A DNA stretch of 64,000 bases, from contig OX387190.1 in the NCBI GenBank assembly GCA_947561395.2, positions 23,492,858 to 23,556,857 on the forward strand, written 5' to 3'. The notes beneath the pieces are model-generated. The model searched no databases, was not told the DNA's origin, and saw only the letters and a program-made list of their open reading frames with translations. Both the position numbers and the translations under genes were made by a program. This stretch comes from Buxus sempervirens. Its lineage: Eukaryota > Streptophyta > Magnoliopsida > Buxales > Buxaceae. Shown here in pieces: positions 35,801 to 47,400 of this stretch (the first letter of the stretch is position 1; each line of letters begins with the position of its first letter).

Positions 35801-36915
35801 TTAAGTGAATGTTTAGAATAGAGAAGGATTGAGAATGCTAGGTGGCTATTTTAGGCCTGCTAAATAAGAAGTTTGGTTGCTGTTGGGGATAATAAGGTGT
35901 GCAAAGACTTTGGTGTTGAAAGCTTCTAATAGAAACAATATAAAGTTGAAAAGATCTATGTTTTGAATGATTGTATTGCCTATTCTCAGCAGCCACTTTG
36001 CTTTGTTGAAAATGAGTATCAGTGATGTTAAATAATAGTAGCTTGAAAGGTTTATATGGTGATGTGAAGTTTGGGTGAGTCATTTAGGGACATTTTAGAT
36101 GATGGACTAAGTAGGGCTCAAGGGTATGTAGTACAGCTCAAAAAGGTGGAAGATATTTGGAATAAATGAGGATCAGTTGAGTAACTTGAGAATAATTGAT
36201 TAGTATTTGGTTCAAGTTCTAATTCGTCCTGGAGATAGGTGTTAGAAACCTAGGACTTCTTAGTTATTTACGCTGTAGAGTACTTGAAGGAAGCCATAAA
36301 GTCTGTCAAATATGAATATTATGTAAAAACATAAATAAGAAACGAAAGAAAAGAAAATTTTAGAAAGCAAAAATTCCCAAAAATCATAAAATTGAAAATT
36401 TTTAAAAATTTGAGAAAATTCATAAAAATATATATATAAAAATTCAGGAAAATAAAAAGTCAAATTAATTTTGTAGTGGTGTGACGGAAACACAAAAGCA
36501 TGTCTTGAACCATAATTTGTGTGATTTATTCATGTCTATGATTTGCCATTAATATCTAAATTTTAATTTTATTTTTTTAAATTATAGCCTTTCGTTCATG
36601 TCTAGGGTATGATACTAATTCTGAATTGCTTGACATTTGTCCTAAACCATATGTTATATTTACTTTGGTAATTAGTCTTGATGTTTCAAAAATGGTTATC
36701 CATTCTTTCTTTACCCTCTCACAATTTCTTTTCCATTAGTTACATTGTTTTGCCAAAGCATACAATTTTATATACAAAATGACATTATTTTTAGTAGCGT
36801 TGTTGTTTCTTTAATAACAACTACATTGTACAATCATTTAGTTTTCTTACTCCATATCTCAAGAAATGTGTATTTTTTGGAGTACTTTTCACCTTTCTCA
36901 TCGAAGTTGATGTAT

Positions 36916-36919
<4 letters not shown>

Positions 36920-36982
<63 letters not shown>
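36920..36982. repeat. (CT)n microsatellite
   Basis: About 31 uninterrupted CT units. Such loci are highly variable in plants. Confidence 0.95.
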
Positions 36983-36984
<2 letters not shown>

Positions 36985-38028
36985 CTTTATTCATCAACCT
37001 CTTCTACTCATTTTCCATAATGGTTTAGGCAAAATTCGACTTGTTTTTATATTGTTAACATTTTACCTGCATGCTTTTTGTCTATTTTATGTGCTTAAGC
37101 GTGGTCGGATCTTAATTGTATTTAGCACTCTAACCCCATCGTGTTTCCGGTGTACAGGTTTGCCTTGAGCTGTTTGTGAACATCTTGTGGAGATTGCTAT
37201 GGCAATCACTCTTTGCAACTCAGTTTCATAACTTGATTGCACTATCTTAGGAAAACAATGATGTTGCAAAATACACCAACTTGATTTTTTTTATCAGCAT
37301 ATTTGATGGAAAGGATTTTTACTTTTCTATTTCTTTTTACATTCCTCTGTGCATTATTCACGCACAACACACGTGCTCATTACTAGTTTATCCTGAAATA
37401 TCAAAATTCAGAGTTAGAACAAACAAATACGACTTCACTAGAATAATATAAGGGACAAAACAAGAGTTGTGACTTGGGTAGCAGAACTCTTCAGTCTTAA
37501 AACTGCAAATTTGTGGCAATAACCAAATTGAATTGTACACACCATTTACAAAGCATCCACTTGCTTAGTTTTGAAATTTGGACTCTGAATTGTTCAAATG
37601 GAAAGGAAAAAGTATCCTTATCTAATTTTAGAACTGTAGCTTACAGGCATTGTCTGTTTTTACTATAGATACTTTCAGATATACAGGAAAAAAAAAAAGG
37701 TGTCCTCAACACAACCACAGGAATTGGCGGTGGAAAGAGTCTCTCTTATTCTTCTATAAAAGACAATTGGGGACTACCAGAAGAAGATAGTAACACCTAT
37801 CACTCAACAAGGTGCAAAAATACATCATATGAAGAAGTCCAAACCTCCATGCCCAATAAGTTATCTTGCCCAAGTTAAATGCACTCTGTTTGGCTCTCTG
37901 TATTTCTTATTCCTTTTACTTTAACCCCCCAGATTAAAAAAAAAAAAAGGGAGCCGAAGAATATATACGGGACCACTGGAAGTTAAGATCTGGTCCTCTT
38001 CTTGAAGATGTCAATCAATGGTCAGTTG

Positions 38029-38628
38029 TCAACATTTAATTCTCACCACCACCACAACAACAACAACAAAAGCATGCTTTGGTCGTATGCTACTGATTTC
38101 TGCTAATACAATTTCTGCTAATTGCGCCTCTGTAACTTTCCTCTGTGAAGGTAGCATGTGGACCTTACTTGGGGTAACAACCTCATGATTATGCTCGTCC
38201 TCAAAGCTCGCTACAAAATACATGCCATTGTCTTGAGCTTTCACACTCATGTGTGCCAAACAACCCGTACGTGTTTCCTTTCTAGGGTTCTTCACATCTT
38301 TATCCCGTTTGTCTATTCCCTTCTTCCATTCTTTATAGCAACAAAACTTCCTACACAACTCCTTACCATCTTTCCGACTTTTCCATCTTGTACTCTTTCG
38401 AATACTGAAGCCCTTCTGTGCTGCATAAGCATTGTAAAATCTATACGCTTCATCGGTAGATGGGAACTCCATTCCCACGGATGGCCTAAAATTTTGAGTA
38501 TGCCCTTCGCCGTCATCGAACCTTAGTGCTCTTACAACTCTAGGCACTGTATTTATATCCGCTATATCATCACTAACCTCATCTCCACTTAATTGCTCAC
38601 TTCCACTTGTACAAATGACTTGCTCCAT
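38029..38628 (-). CDS. FAR1/FHY3-type DNA-binding protein, truncated (199 residues)
   Basis: FAR1-related sequence (FRS) proteins are transposase-derived nuclear regulators. This frame has only the N-terminal zinc-type DNA-binding domain, about residues 50-150: GMEFPSTDEAYRFYNAYAAQ, GFSIRKSTRWKSRKDG, CRKFCCYKEW, TRTGCLAHMSVK, YFVASFEDEHNHE. The Cys/His pattern C-C-H-H is present. The following MULE-transposase and SWIM domains of full FRS proteins are missing. After ISSIRPKHAF, where family members continue, the frame runs into a GTT/GTG microsatellite that encodes eight valines and then stops. Upstream, TTTATGTTGTAG just before GGACAAATGG looks like a 3' splice site, suggesting a 5' UTR intron. 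It could be a short FRS regulator or a broken gene; expression would decide. Confidence 0.8.
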   Translation of the reverse strand: MEQVICTSGSEQLSGDEVSDDIADINTVPRVVRALRFDDGEGHTQNFRPSVGMEFPSTDEAYRFYNAYAAQKGFSIRKSTRWKSRKDGKELCRKFCCYKEWKKGIDKRDKDVKNPRKETRTGCLAHMSVKAQDNGMYFVASFEDEHNHEVVTPSKVHMLPSQRKVTEAQLAEIVLAEISSIRPKHAFVVVVVVVVRIKC

Positions 38629-38744
38629 TTGTCCCTACAACATAAAACAGATATTTCACTTAGAATATCATACTAATAACAATATATAGTACCCATGAAC
38701 ATCACAGGGTAACCATTATCTTCAACCATGTGCCAAGTTGGTGT

Positions 38745-39310
38745 ATTTTGAGGGCTTATTACAAAACTTGAGTACGTCGGAATAATTTCTTAGTACCTAC
38801 ACACATGGTACCTACGAATTATTTTTACGGTACGCCAAGGGTACGAAGGTGGTACATAAGTTTTGGACCTTCTTCATTCCCATAGGTTTGGTTAAAATAA
38901 GATAGAATATATTGGCAAAAAATAAAGTCAAAAAAAAGACAAAACATGTCCGCGCGATTAGCCCAGAGATTAATCGTGAGATCCGCGATTAGCATCCACG
39001 ACTAATCGCCCAGTCAAGATTAGGTCTCGCGATTAATCTCAAGATTAATCGCGACCGTCCCGATTAACTTTCCAGAGAGCATGAAGTCTCTGTTTCATCA
39101 CGATTAAATCCCAAGATTAATCGGTGCCAAACGATTTGGGATACTTACGAAAATTTCTTGGGTACCTATGCCTTATTTTGGCTTAATTGGGGGTACCTAG
39201 GGCATTATTGACGGTTTTTTGGTGGGTACCTACAGGTTCTTATGGTGTGTACCTAAGGCTTAATTGTGGTGAACCTCACATTTTTTCGGTGGGTACCTAA
39301 GGCTTGTTCG
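38745..39310. repeat. Array of CGATTAATC-like and GGTACCTA motifs
   Basis: Between about 38952 and 39125 there are at least eight variants of GCGATTAATC/GATTAATCGC in both orientations. They are flanked on both sides by repeated GGTACCTA(A)GGCTTAATT-type motifs (38795-38850 and 39160-39305). The order GGTACCTA block, CGATTAATC block, GGTACCTA block is roughly symmetrical. No coding capacity is seen. It resembles the subterminal repeat arrays of DNA transposons, but I could not define terminal repeats or a target duplication. Confidence 0.6.
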
Positions 39311-40015
39311 GGGGTGGTAATGGCTTATTTGACAGCTGTTTATTTCTGGGCGTACCCTGTCGATGTGTGGCGGCGCGGCATTGTTCGCCCGACCATCATT
39401 TCAATTTATTTAAGGTTCCACCATCTTCGGGGGTTGACATTAATGGAAAAAGCCAAAAATCTGTTTATGTATCTGGTTTACATTGGTTGTTGGAGTCTTA
39501 AATAGAAACAAATAATGGTGGAGTGAGTGGTGGTCCCTTCTTCTTTAACACTTGGAAGTGGAACTGTGGTAGCTGCCTTCCTTTTCTTCGAATTGAGAGT
39601 AAAGACAGCACCTTTCCCGCCAATGTCAGAGTAAACACAGAAATATCTGAGTAAGAACAGAGAAAGTTCGGACGTGGACAAGATTATAAGTTAAATAATA
39701 TAAATGTTTCGCGCATTTTTGTCTTGCCGAGGAGAGAGCCGAGGAGAATTTTAATAGTTTTTAAAGCGTTTCGTTCAAAATTACTATTATAACCTTCGCT
39801 TATTCTGGTCCGTTGGATTGCGCTTCACAGAGGATGTTGTTGCTTCACAGACGATGCGCTTCACAGAGGATCCGCGCGCTGTTGTAAGAGATGGAATCGG
39901 ATCCACGGAATCTTCGTCGATTTCCAACGCTCAGCCTACTATTTTTCATCGATTTCTAAAGCTCTGCATCCTCTTTAAAGAACTGAATCCTCCCAACTTT
40001 TACGAGAGATCGAGA
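39311..40015. other. Upstream flank of the PELOTA pseudogene
   Basis: No gene is recognised. The motif GCGCTTCACAGAGGAT is repeated at about 39820 and 39848, with a related GCTTCACAGACGAT between. The sequence after about 39690 is less AT-rich than its surroundings and may derive from the 5' UTR of the parent mRNA. Confidence 0.4.
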
Positions 40016-41007
40016 CATGAAGGTCGATTATACAGATCGAGACATGGATGACGTCTGGTTCGCTTACAATCTGATTGCAAGAAACGATATCGTGAGAGCA
40101 ATTACTGTGAGAAATGTATCGAAGGAGAAGCTTTCGGGCAAGAAAGCAACGAGTGAAGGTTTGAGTTGGCCATCAAAGTTATGGAAGTGCAGTACGAAAA
40201 GGCAGATTCGGCATTGCGTTGGAGAGGCAAAACGGTTTCAATAAACGAACATGCGAGTCTTGGACCGTTCCATATCTTAGATATCGATGTATTTTGATCC
40301 TTTATGTTGACGAAGAAAGTCTGGGATTCGTTGGCGTTAGGCGTGCTGCGTGAGGCCTCCAATCCCGGTGCGAGAGCTGATCTGGCTGTGCTTTTGATGC
40401 AAGAAGGGTTAGGGCATATTTATCTGGTTGAATGGCTTTTTCGGAAGATTTGTTGATGCTTATCCTAGCTATGTTGATTTCAAGGTTGTGCGATGTGTTG
40501 TGATCGCGAGTCCTGGATTCGTGAAGAATCAATTCTACAACCATTTGATGTTAGAAGCAGAGAAGAGAGGATTGAAGAGCGTTATTGAGATCAAGTCGCG
40601 AATGGTTCTTGCGCACGCTTCGTCCGGATACAAGCACAGTTTGACGGTGGTTTTGAATGCGCCGAGCTCGATGAATTGGATAAAAGATACAAAAGCAGCT
40701 AGCGAAGTTCGAATTCTTAATGATTTCTTGGACATGATGTCGAATGATCCAGATAGAGGTTGCTATAGGCCGAAGCACGTTGAGATTGCTCAAGAAACAA
40801 AGGCCATTGTAAGTGCTTCTAATCACTGATGAAATTTTCAGGAATTTGGAAACATTATGTAGATTTGGTGAGTTAGGTCAGGGATTTTGGTGAAAAGCTT
40901 ATATTTACTCTACAATGCATGAGTCTGGAGAAAAACTAAAGGCTCTGTCAGGGATTGCTGCAATTCTGCATTTTCGGCTTCCAGAGCTTGATGACATTGA
41001 GATGTGA
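40016..41007 (+). pseudogene. PELOTA: Intronless, broken copy of PELOTA (Dom34) ribosome-rescue factor
   Basis: PELOTA acts with HBS1 to rescue stalled ribosomes. Colinear pieces of the whole protein are present: DDVWFAYNLIARNDIVRAIT; in another frame VQYEKADSALRWRGK and NEHASLGPFHILDID; then [20 protein letters not shown] and [17 protein letters not shown] third frame has [52 protein letters not shown] and NDPDRGCYRPKHVEIAQ. The end is [20 protein letters not shown] followed by TGA. Lesions include a frameshift near 40160, TGA in place of an expected Arg after DIDVF, loss of about 36 central codons at 40425, a +1 shift near 40812, and an in-frame TAG near 40877. GTAAGT at 40810 looks like a donor, but coding similarity continues directly beyond it, so no intron is retained. 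That suggests a retrocopy; no clear poly(A) tail is seen. Confidence 0.87.
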
Positions 41008-41408
41008 TCTGAGACATTTTAGATACATTGATATAATTTTTTTCTATCAAAATTTAAGTAGATATGGTGTGCAGATTCCTTAAAAAATGCATGCAGACTT
41101 GGAAATCTGGGTGGACATTCAAATGTGGTTGGAGCCTTGGGATTGCAGGGGACTTGGAACTAGTTGAAAAAGAAGGATAGTGATGACCAGAAGTTCACTG
41201 ATCCAAAACACTTTTAAAGCTGTTCTTGTATTCAAGAATAATACAGGTGACCAGAAGTTCAAGATAAATTGCTTTCTTCTGCTATCAAGCTATGACTTAA
41301 TAATCAGAAGAAAAAAATAATAAAATCAAAGAGTTATACAGGCCTGTAAAGTTTTGTTAAGAGCATTTAGCTTCACCTTTCCATCCACTGTCACATTGTT
41401 CAGTGCAC

Positions 41409-44400
41409 CTATTCTTCCCCGAGCATATTGTAGAAAACTTCTGGTTTTCTATAAGATGACATGTACAAAGCCTGAAACCAGAAAGACCAATGTTATATGC
41501 GTGTTAAATTTCTAATCATAGGAAAATGCTCCATGGACATTGTAGATGCATGAACAGCATACATATCTGAAATCTCCGTAATTTTATGATTGATTCAGTT
41601 CCAATAGATAACAAAAACAGTCACTTATGTAGCTTGTCCAATTTGCATCAGACTTTGAATGGTAGCAGAACACATCGAACCAGGGGACTTTTGATCTCAA
41701 AGACACATCCTTGATTCCAGTTATTTGGTCTTATATGCGTGAATGCAGTACTTATGATATGTGGATGTTCTATTTTCCTATGTGAACACATTTTCATTCT
41801 GGTCAGAAAATGAAGTTAAATGAAAGAATTCATGATATTAAATTGGAGTATTAAGTGCAACACTTAACTGAAATGTAAAAAATATGTATATATATTTTTC
41901 GATGAAGTCCCAGTGACTTTTTGAAAGAAAATTCCATAAATGTGTATGTCATGCAACTAGGAATATGCTTATCAGAAAAACAATGAAACTACCTAAACAG
42001 AAAGTAGAAAATGAACCAGGAGAAAAACCAAACAGAAAAATGGAAAATCAAAGGTAAAAAGGACTTAACGGAGAAATGCAATTGAAGAAAATAACTCCCC
42101 ATAAGGTTAGAATTAGAAAGGTGAAGCACGATTTTTACAATGAAGCAATCAATGAGAAGTAGCACATGGTGTATGCAGACATTCAACTAAGGTTGGAAAA
42201 TAAATTGGGATTTATAATTAGGACACCCTTTGACATTACAACTGACAAGTGGACATGGAATTATTTGAAAACCTAAGAATTTGGTAGATAAAATAGGCAG
42301 TCAGTAATTAAAGGATAAAAACAATCTGTGGTATTAGCTCTCCCACTAGTTAAATAAATAAGGTGTGTATGATCACTGCATAAGCAGACTTGGTGATAAG
42401 TGACTTGTTATACATGGGATGAAGCATTACATATTACAAATAATCAAGTCAATATGCATTACAAAAGCATTAATCATATTAGATGGAATTCTAGATTTGG
42501 ATCAAGAAAAAGAGAATATAGATACATTGGCAACATTCTAGTTATTATTCCAACAGAAAAGAGAAGAAAAATTAATCATCAACCAAGCCTTATCCCAACT
42601 GTTGGGGTTGGCTGTTCAAACCCTCTTCTAAACATTTCATTCCACATATTTTCTAAACATTTGATCCTCATTCTATTCCATGAGAAAAAGTGAGATAAAT
42701 GAGAACATTCTTACATAAGTACATGTACTCTGAAGAAGTAAAATATAAATTACATGCATCATTAAGTCATGGCTCCAGTTAATATACCTGTGCTGCAAAA
42801 GCTATGTGAATTAATGTTGCCTCAGACCATGGTTTCCCAATAAACTGAAGGCCAATAGGCAACCCTAGCTTGTCATATCCAATCTGTCAGCATGAGCTTG
42901 GGTTAACATACATGGATTGATCAAATACAAATCATATCACTCACAAATAATAAATGAAAAAGAAAATTTAGTAGTATTCTACCGGGATAGTCACTGCAGG
43001 CAATCCCAGAAAATTTCCAGCAATCTGGTAGCGTACAAGTGCAGCTGAAAATTGATAAATAGGTCAAATTTAGGACATAAATTTGTAGCTTGATTTATGA
43101 AACTAAGTAATTAGATTCTAAGTAGTTTCATTGTAGCTTCAAAATTCAAATGTAAAAGGATTAGTTACAGCTCAACCAAAACCATGAAATATCATGCTAG
43201 GGTGATATATACCTCCATTTATGTAGTCAAGTTCACCAGTTTTCAGTGCATCATCCATAATTGAGTATGCAGTTACACTGTTACAAAATATGAGAATTTT
43301 TTTCATAAGAAATCAACAGGAGGCAACGTGACTAAGATATGCAGTGAACCAGAAATATTCTTCCAACATCACATTTACTTTTATACCATGGGATCAAGTC
43401 AACTAGGGTGGAGAATCTTGCCTAAAATAATGCATACCGAAAGTTTGAATGGGAGGTTTAAAATATGATTTACAACTTTAACACTGAACTTTGTTACATC
43501 GTTAAGAAACAATGTGCATGAGAAAGTTTTGCAGCACATGACTGATGAGATGCTTACCTCACTACAAGTATCTTCCAAGTAGAAAATATCTTAATATTTA
43601 ATTTAGCAGGGATTATTTAAGACTATAAAATGGCCTCAGTATGGTTCAATGTCATACATGGGAACTAAATATCAACAATGTACCCTGTTGAACCACTTTG
43701 ATGTTTTCTTTGTGTGGCCAATGAGTTTGCATCTTTGTAGAGAGTGCTCTCACTAGGAAAGAATTAGGAACTTGAGGAGAGCAGGCTCTTAATAAGTGTG
43801 GCTTTTTGGGATCTTGTTTTCTAGGGGAAGCTCTCATAGCATCATTTCCAATAGCTGTTGTCTGTGACATAAGAAACAAATTAAGTTCTACCAATAAAGT
43901 TGTAGTTTTTTTTTTTTAATTATTTCTCCTCATTTTTATTTTATCTTTGAATCCTGTTGTGTGTGCATGTGCACCTTTTTATTTCTCCTCATGAGAATCT
44001 TTGATACATTAGGCTTTCATTCAGAGAAGTTCACAAGGTTGAATTTTATATCTCTATATTTCATGTAAATGCCAGGTTTGTTCAAACATAGGAAATTCTG
44101 ACATATCTTGATAGCAATGTAACTGATGCAGAGGAAACAGAGAGGGATACCCTGTTGTAGGAGTGACAATGACATCTGCCCTTGCAAATATGGCCTTATG
44201 AAAATGCATTTGTCGGCTTCTGCAGAAACATTCTACGAATTATCAAATTTTATCATGATGCACACACATTCTGAAACCAAATAAAAGCATACAACTTGTG
44301 AAGATGATTTGCAGGAAAATTCAATAATTTCAAACAGATGACAGCAGCAATCGTTTCTAACTACAAAAGAATATGCACATATCCTTACATATTAAATCAC

Positions 44401-47400
44401 AGACAAAGATGCCACAATCTGAAATGTTTTAAGTACTTGTACAAGCAATAACAACCTAACGGCTTACAATAGAAATAGAAAGACGTGAATGTCACAAATG
44501 TATGTAACGGACATATTTCCCTTAAGCTACAAGGCAATACTAGACCTACTATGGTGTATGGAGCAGAATGTTGGGCACCGTGGGATGAGAGTTGTTGAGT
44601 TGTGTGTGTGTAGACTAAAGCAAGATTTTAAATTTCGTATTTCGCAGGGCATGCCAACCACATGCCAAGAAATCTAGGGAAAAGTAATTCTCCACAATTT
44701 TCCCATTTTGGGAAGTTTTGCCGACATGCCGCCAATTTTATCGCATGCCGGCAAATTTCCTTGAAATTTGGGGAAATCTGGGGAATATTTACCAGGTTTC
44801 AGCGGCATGACGCCAATTTCACCGGCATGGAAGGAAAAAGCCACAAAAAGGCTTTTCCCTTCCAATTTCATGCCGCTACCACTTGAAAAGCGAAATTCGC
44901 CAGCATGCCAGCAATATTGTAAACCATAGACTAAAGTAACAAAAAAATCCAAGATAGTCTATGATTAGCCTCAAAGTTGGTAAAATGATGGTGGTCAAGA
45001 TGGTTTGAGAAGATATAATGTAGACCTATACATTGCCTGTGAGAATGTTGACAATATTTAGTTTAAAGATTCAAAAAGACAACTAAATGCTGGCTCTACT
45101 ATTCTGCAGAACAGATAGTCTGGGTGCATGCAATCTCATGTTCGGAATTCCTCAAACCTTCATACAGTTGCAATGCCATTTTTCTTTCCAAAAAGCTGAC
45201 ATATATCAAGATCCATTAGAAAAATATAAAATCCTGTCCTTGGTGAGCCTTTGTATACAACATCCAATACTTTCCCTGACAAATGAAAACACAATAACAA
45301 TGATTTAAAGGCACACTTGCCAGTTTGATTTGTCTCCATTAATTAATAAACTTCAACACTTAACAAAAAATGGAAAGTTCAGAAGCTTTTACTTCAATTT
45401 GTGTAATAACTGCCATAATTTCCTATAAAACAAAAAAGAGAGAAAAAGGGTCCTGACCAAGTATTCATCAGAAAAGACAATGTAGTGCTGGCTCCACTAT
45501 GTATTGGAACTCCCCAAAAAAAATCACAAATGTCAGTATGGATTGAGGACAATCTGAATTGCTGAACACCTAAAACCCTCTACATGTTTCTAAATCATTT
45601 TCATTTCAATCAAAGAATGAAAAACATCAGACAAATAGACTCATTATGAGATTTGAATTTTGGACTGAAGGAAGCCAAAGCTTGATCATCTGTGTTTATA
45701 GCTTTTTTAATACCTTAACACATCTAAGTTAAAAACCTAAATAACACTCCCTAATCACCCTAAATACCAAACCAATTTTTAACAGGTAAATTTCCTCGTG
45801 AAATAAATGTACACTAAAAGGTCTTAAAGAATCCTTTTTTTTTTCTCCTTTCTCTTTGGCATCTAAACTCCTCTCAGTTGAAATGTAGTATGCCAAGTGC
45901 AAAATAACCAAACCATCTTCCCTCTCAGTGGAAAATCAGAATACAAGATAGTGCCACATATTGTCACTAAGATCTAACCAAGATTGTACTAGAGATTCCC
46001 TTCTGGATGGGCTATGGGGATATCAAGAAGTCTGCAGATTGAACCATTACAAAAAAAAAGGAAAAATCAAATAGGGATTTTGCTTTGTCCATCACCAACA
46101 TTCTTTCCCTTTTCCTTGGACTTAAGCATTTACACCTTGAGTTATCTCTAACCTCAGTTTTTTCTGCACCTTCATCAATTTTCCAAGGAAAACATTGTAT
46201 TTAGAAAATAAAAATAAAAAAAGAGAAGAAGCAGAACATCCATCAGCAGAAATAAGAATTGGAAAAAATTAAAAGAGAGTAATGCTTCCCACATGACAAA
46301 AAGAGAAAAAAAATTTTCAAATCCATAAGCAACTTTTCATAGTGTAATGCTACAACAGTTCAATATTTGTAAATCAAGACATAAATCACCTTGACTAAGA
46401 TTACATTAACAAAGACCATAACTTTTGCATGCACCACAAAGTGGACAAATTATGGTTATATTATTCAAATACAATGATCAGCTATTGAAATTGCCTGAAA
46501 ATTGAGAATTTGGAGGTATATACCAACCACCCAAAACAATTATAAATTGCAATACCAAATTATTTGCCATAATGTGTGTAAAAAAATGAAATGATTTCAG
46601 TGTATTTAAATCAAGTAATAAAGTTACATTGTAAAAAAATACCTCATTTTTTGGGCATTTATGTACTCTTGGCTGTTAAAAGCACCATAAACGCGAAGTG
46701 CTACCCTTGAATCCCATCCTAATTCTGAAATATCTCTATTTAAATGAAAGATTGTAATGTCAATACAAAGAAAACATAAATTCTCAATAATATAAAACAA
46801 ACAATTGAATAAGATTGACAATGTTGACATACACTTTTTCTAGAATAGTGCTAATTGCAGCTGTACACTCGGATCCAATTGTTAAATAATGTGCAAGACG
46901 CATTGCTTCTATATCTGGTATAGTCACTTCTACAGTCTTACACATAATATTAAAAAAATGTCAGGTAAGCAAGGAATCAACTGTAATGCTTATGAAGTAC
47001 TAAATTTAACATGAAAGGCACCCTACCATTTATAAATTGTTCATGTAAGAAGAATAATTGTTCGAAAACCAGAGTGTTACAGGAGAAGCCATAGGAATTA
47101 TTAAAATCTGATAAAGGTAATAATCAGAAGCACAGGAATTGATGAATCATACCTCCCATCCATAATGGTCATGAAACTGCTCTAGAGCTTTGGAACAGCA
47201 GCTTCTAATCTCATCAGTGCAATCATTAAACCACTAGTTTTTTCAAGGAGAAGAAGAGAATTAAATAAGTGCTAGTGTGGAGAAAAGAGAAACAGAGAAA
47301 AGAAAAACTAACAGACGATAGAAGAAGATGTTTTAAATGATACGAGTCATACGACTACACAATAAATTTTGTCAAAATGGATAATTTTAGGAATAACATA

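Larger units (their letters stand above)
30936..38028. other. Intergenic, no confident gene
   Basis: Mostly AT-rich sequence. A 151-codon open frame (31248-31703, +) has no family I recognise, and its composition is not clearly coding. Two short segments look like exons with splice sites (about 33322-33398 and 33741-33851), but they match nothing I know. Microsatellites and a 70-bp tandem duplication are listed separately. Confidence 0.5.

Noticed and set aside
36745-37020. Plus-strand frame ending in a long Ser-Leu repeat
   Set aside because: The tail is the CT microsatellite read as codons, and the rest has no recognisable features.
40810-40850. GTAAGT..TTTTCAG as a retained intron in the PELOTA copy
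   Set aside because: Coding similarity (LLITDEIFRN) runs through the supposed intron after a one-base shift, so it is a frameshift and not an intron.
46833-46836. FAAH exon 14 ending at GAAAAA before GTGTATG
   Set aside because: That donor gives the wrong phase for exon 15; using GT/GTATGT two bases on restores [16 protein letters not shown].
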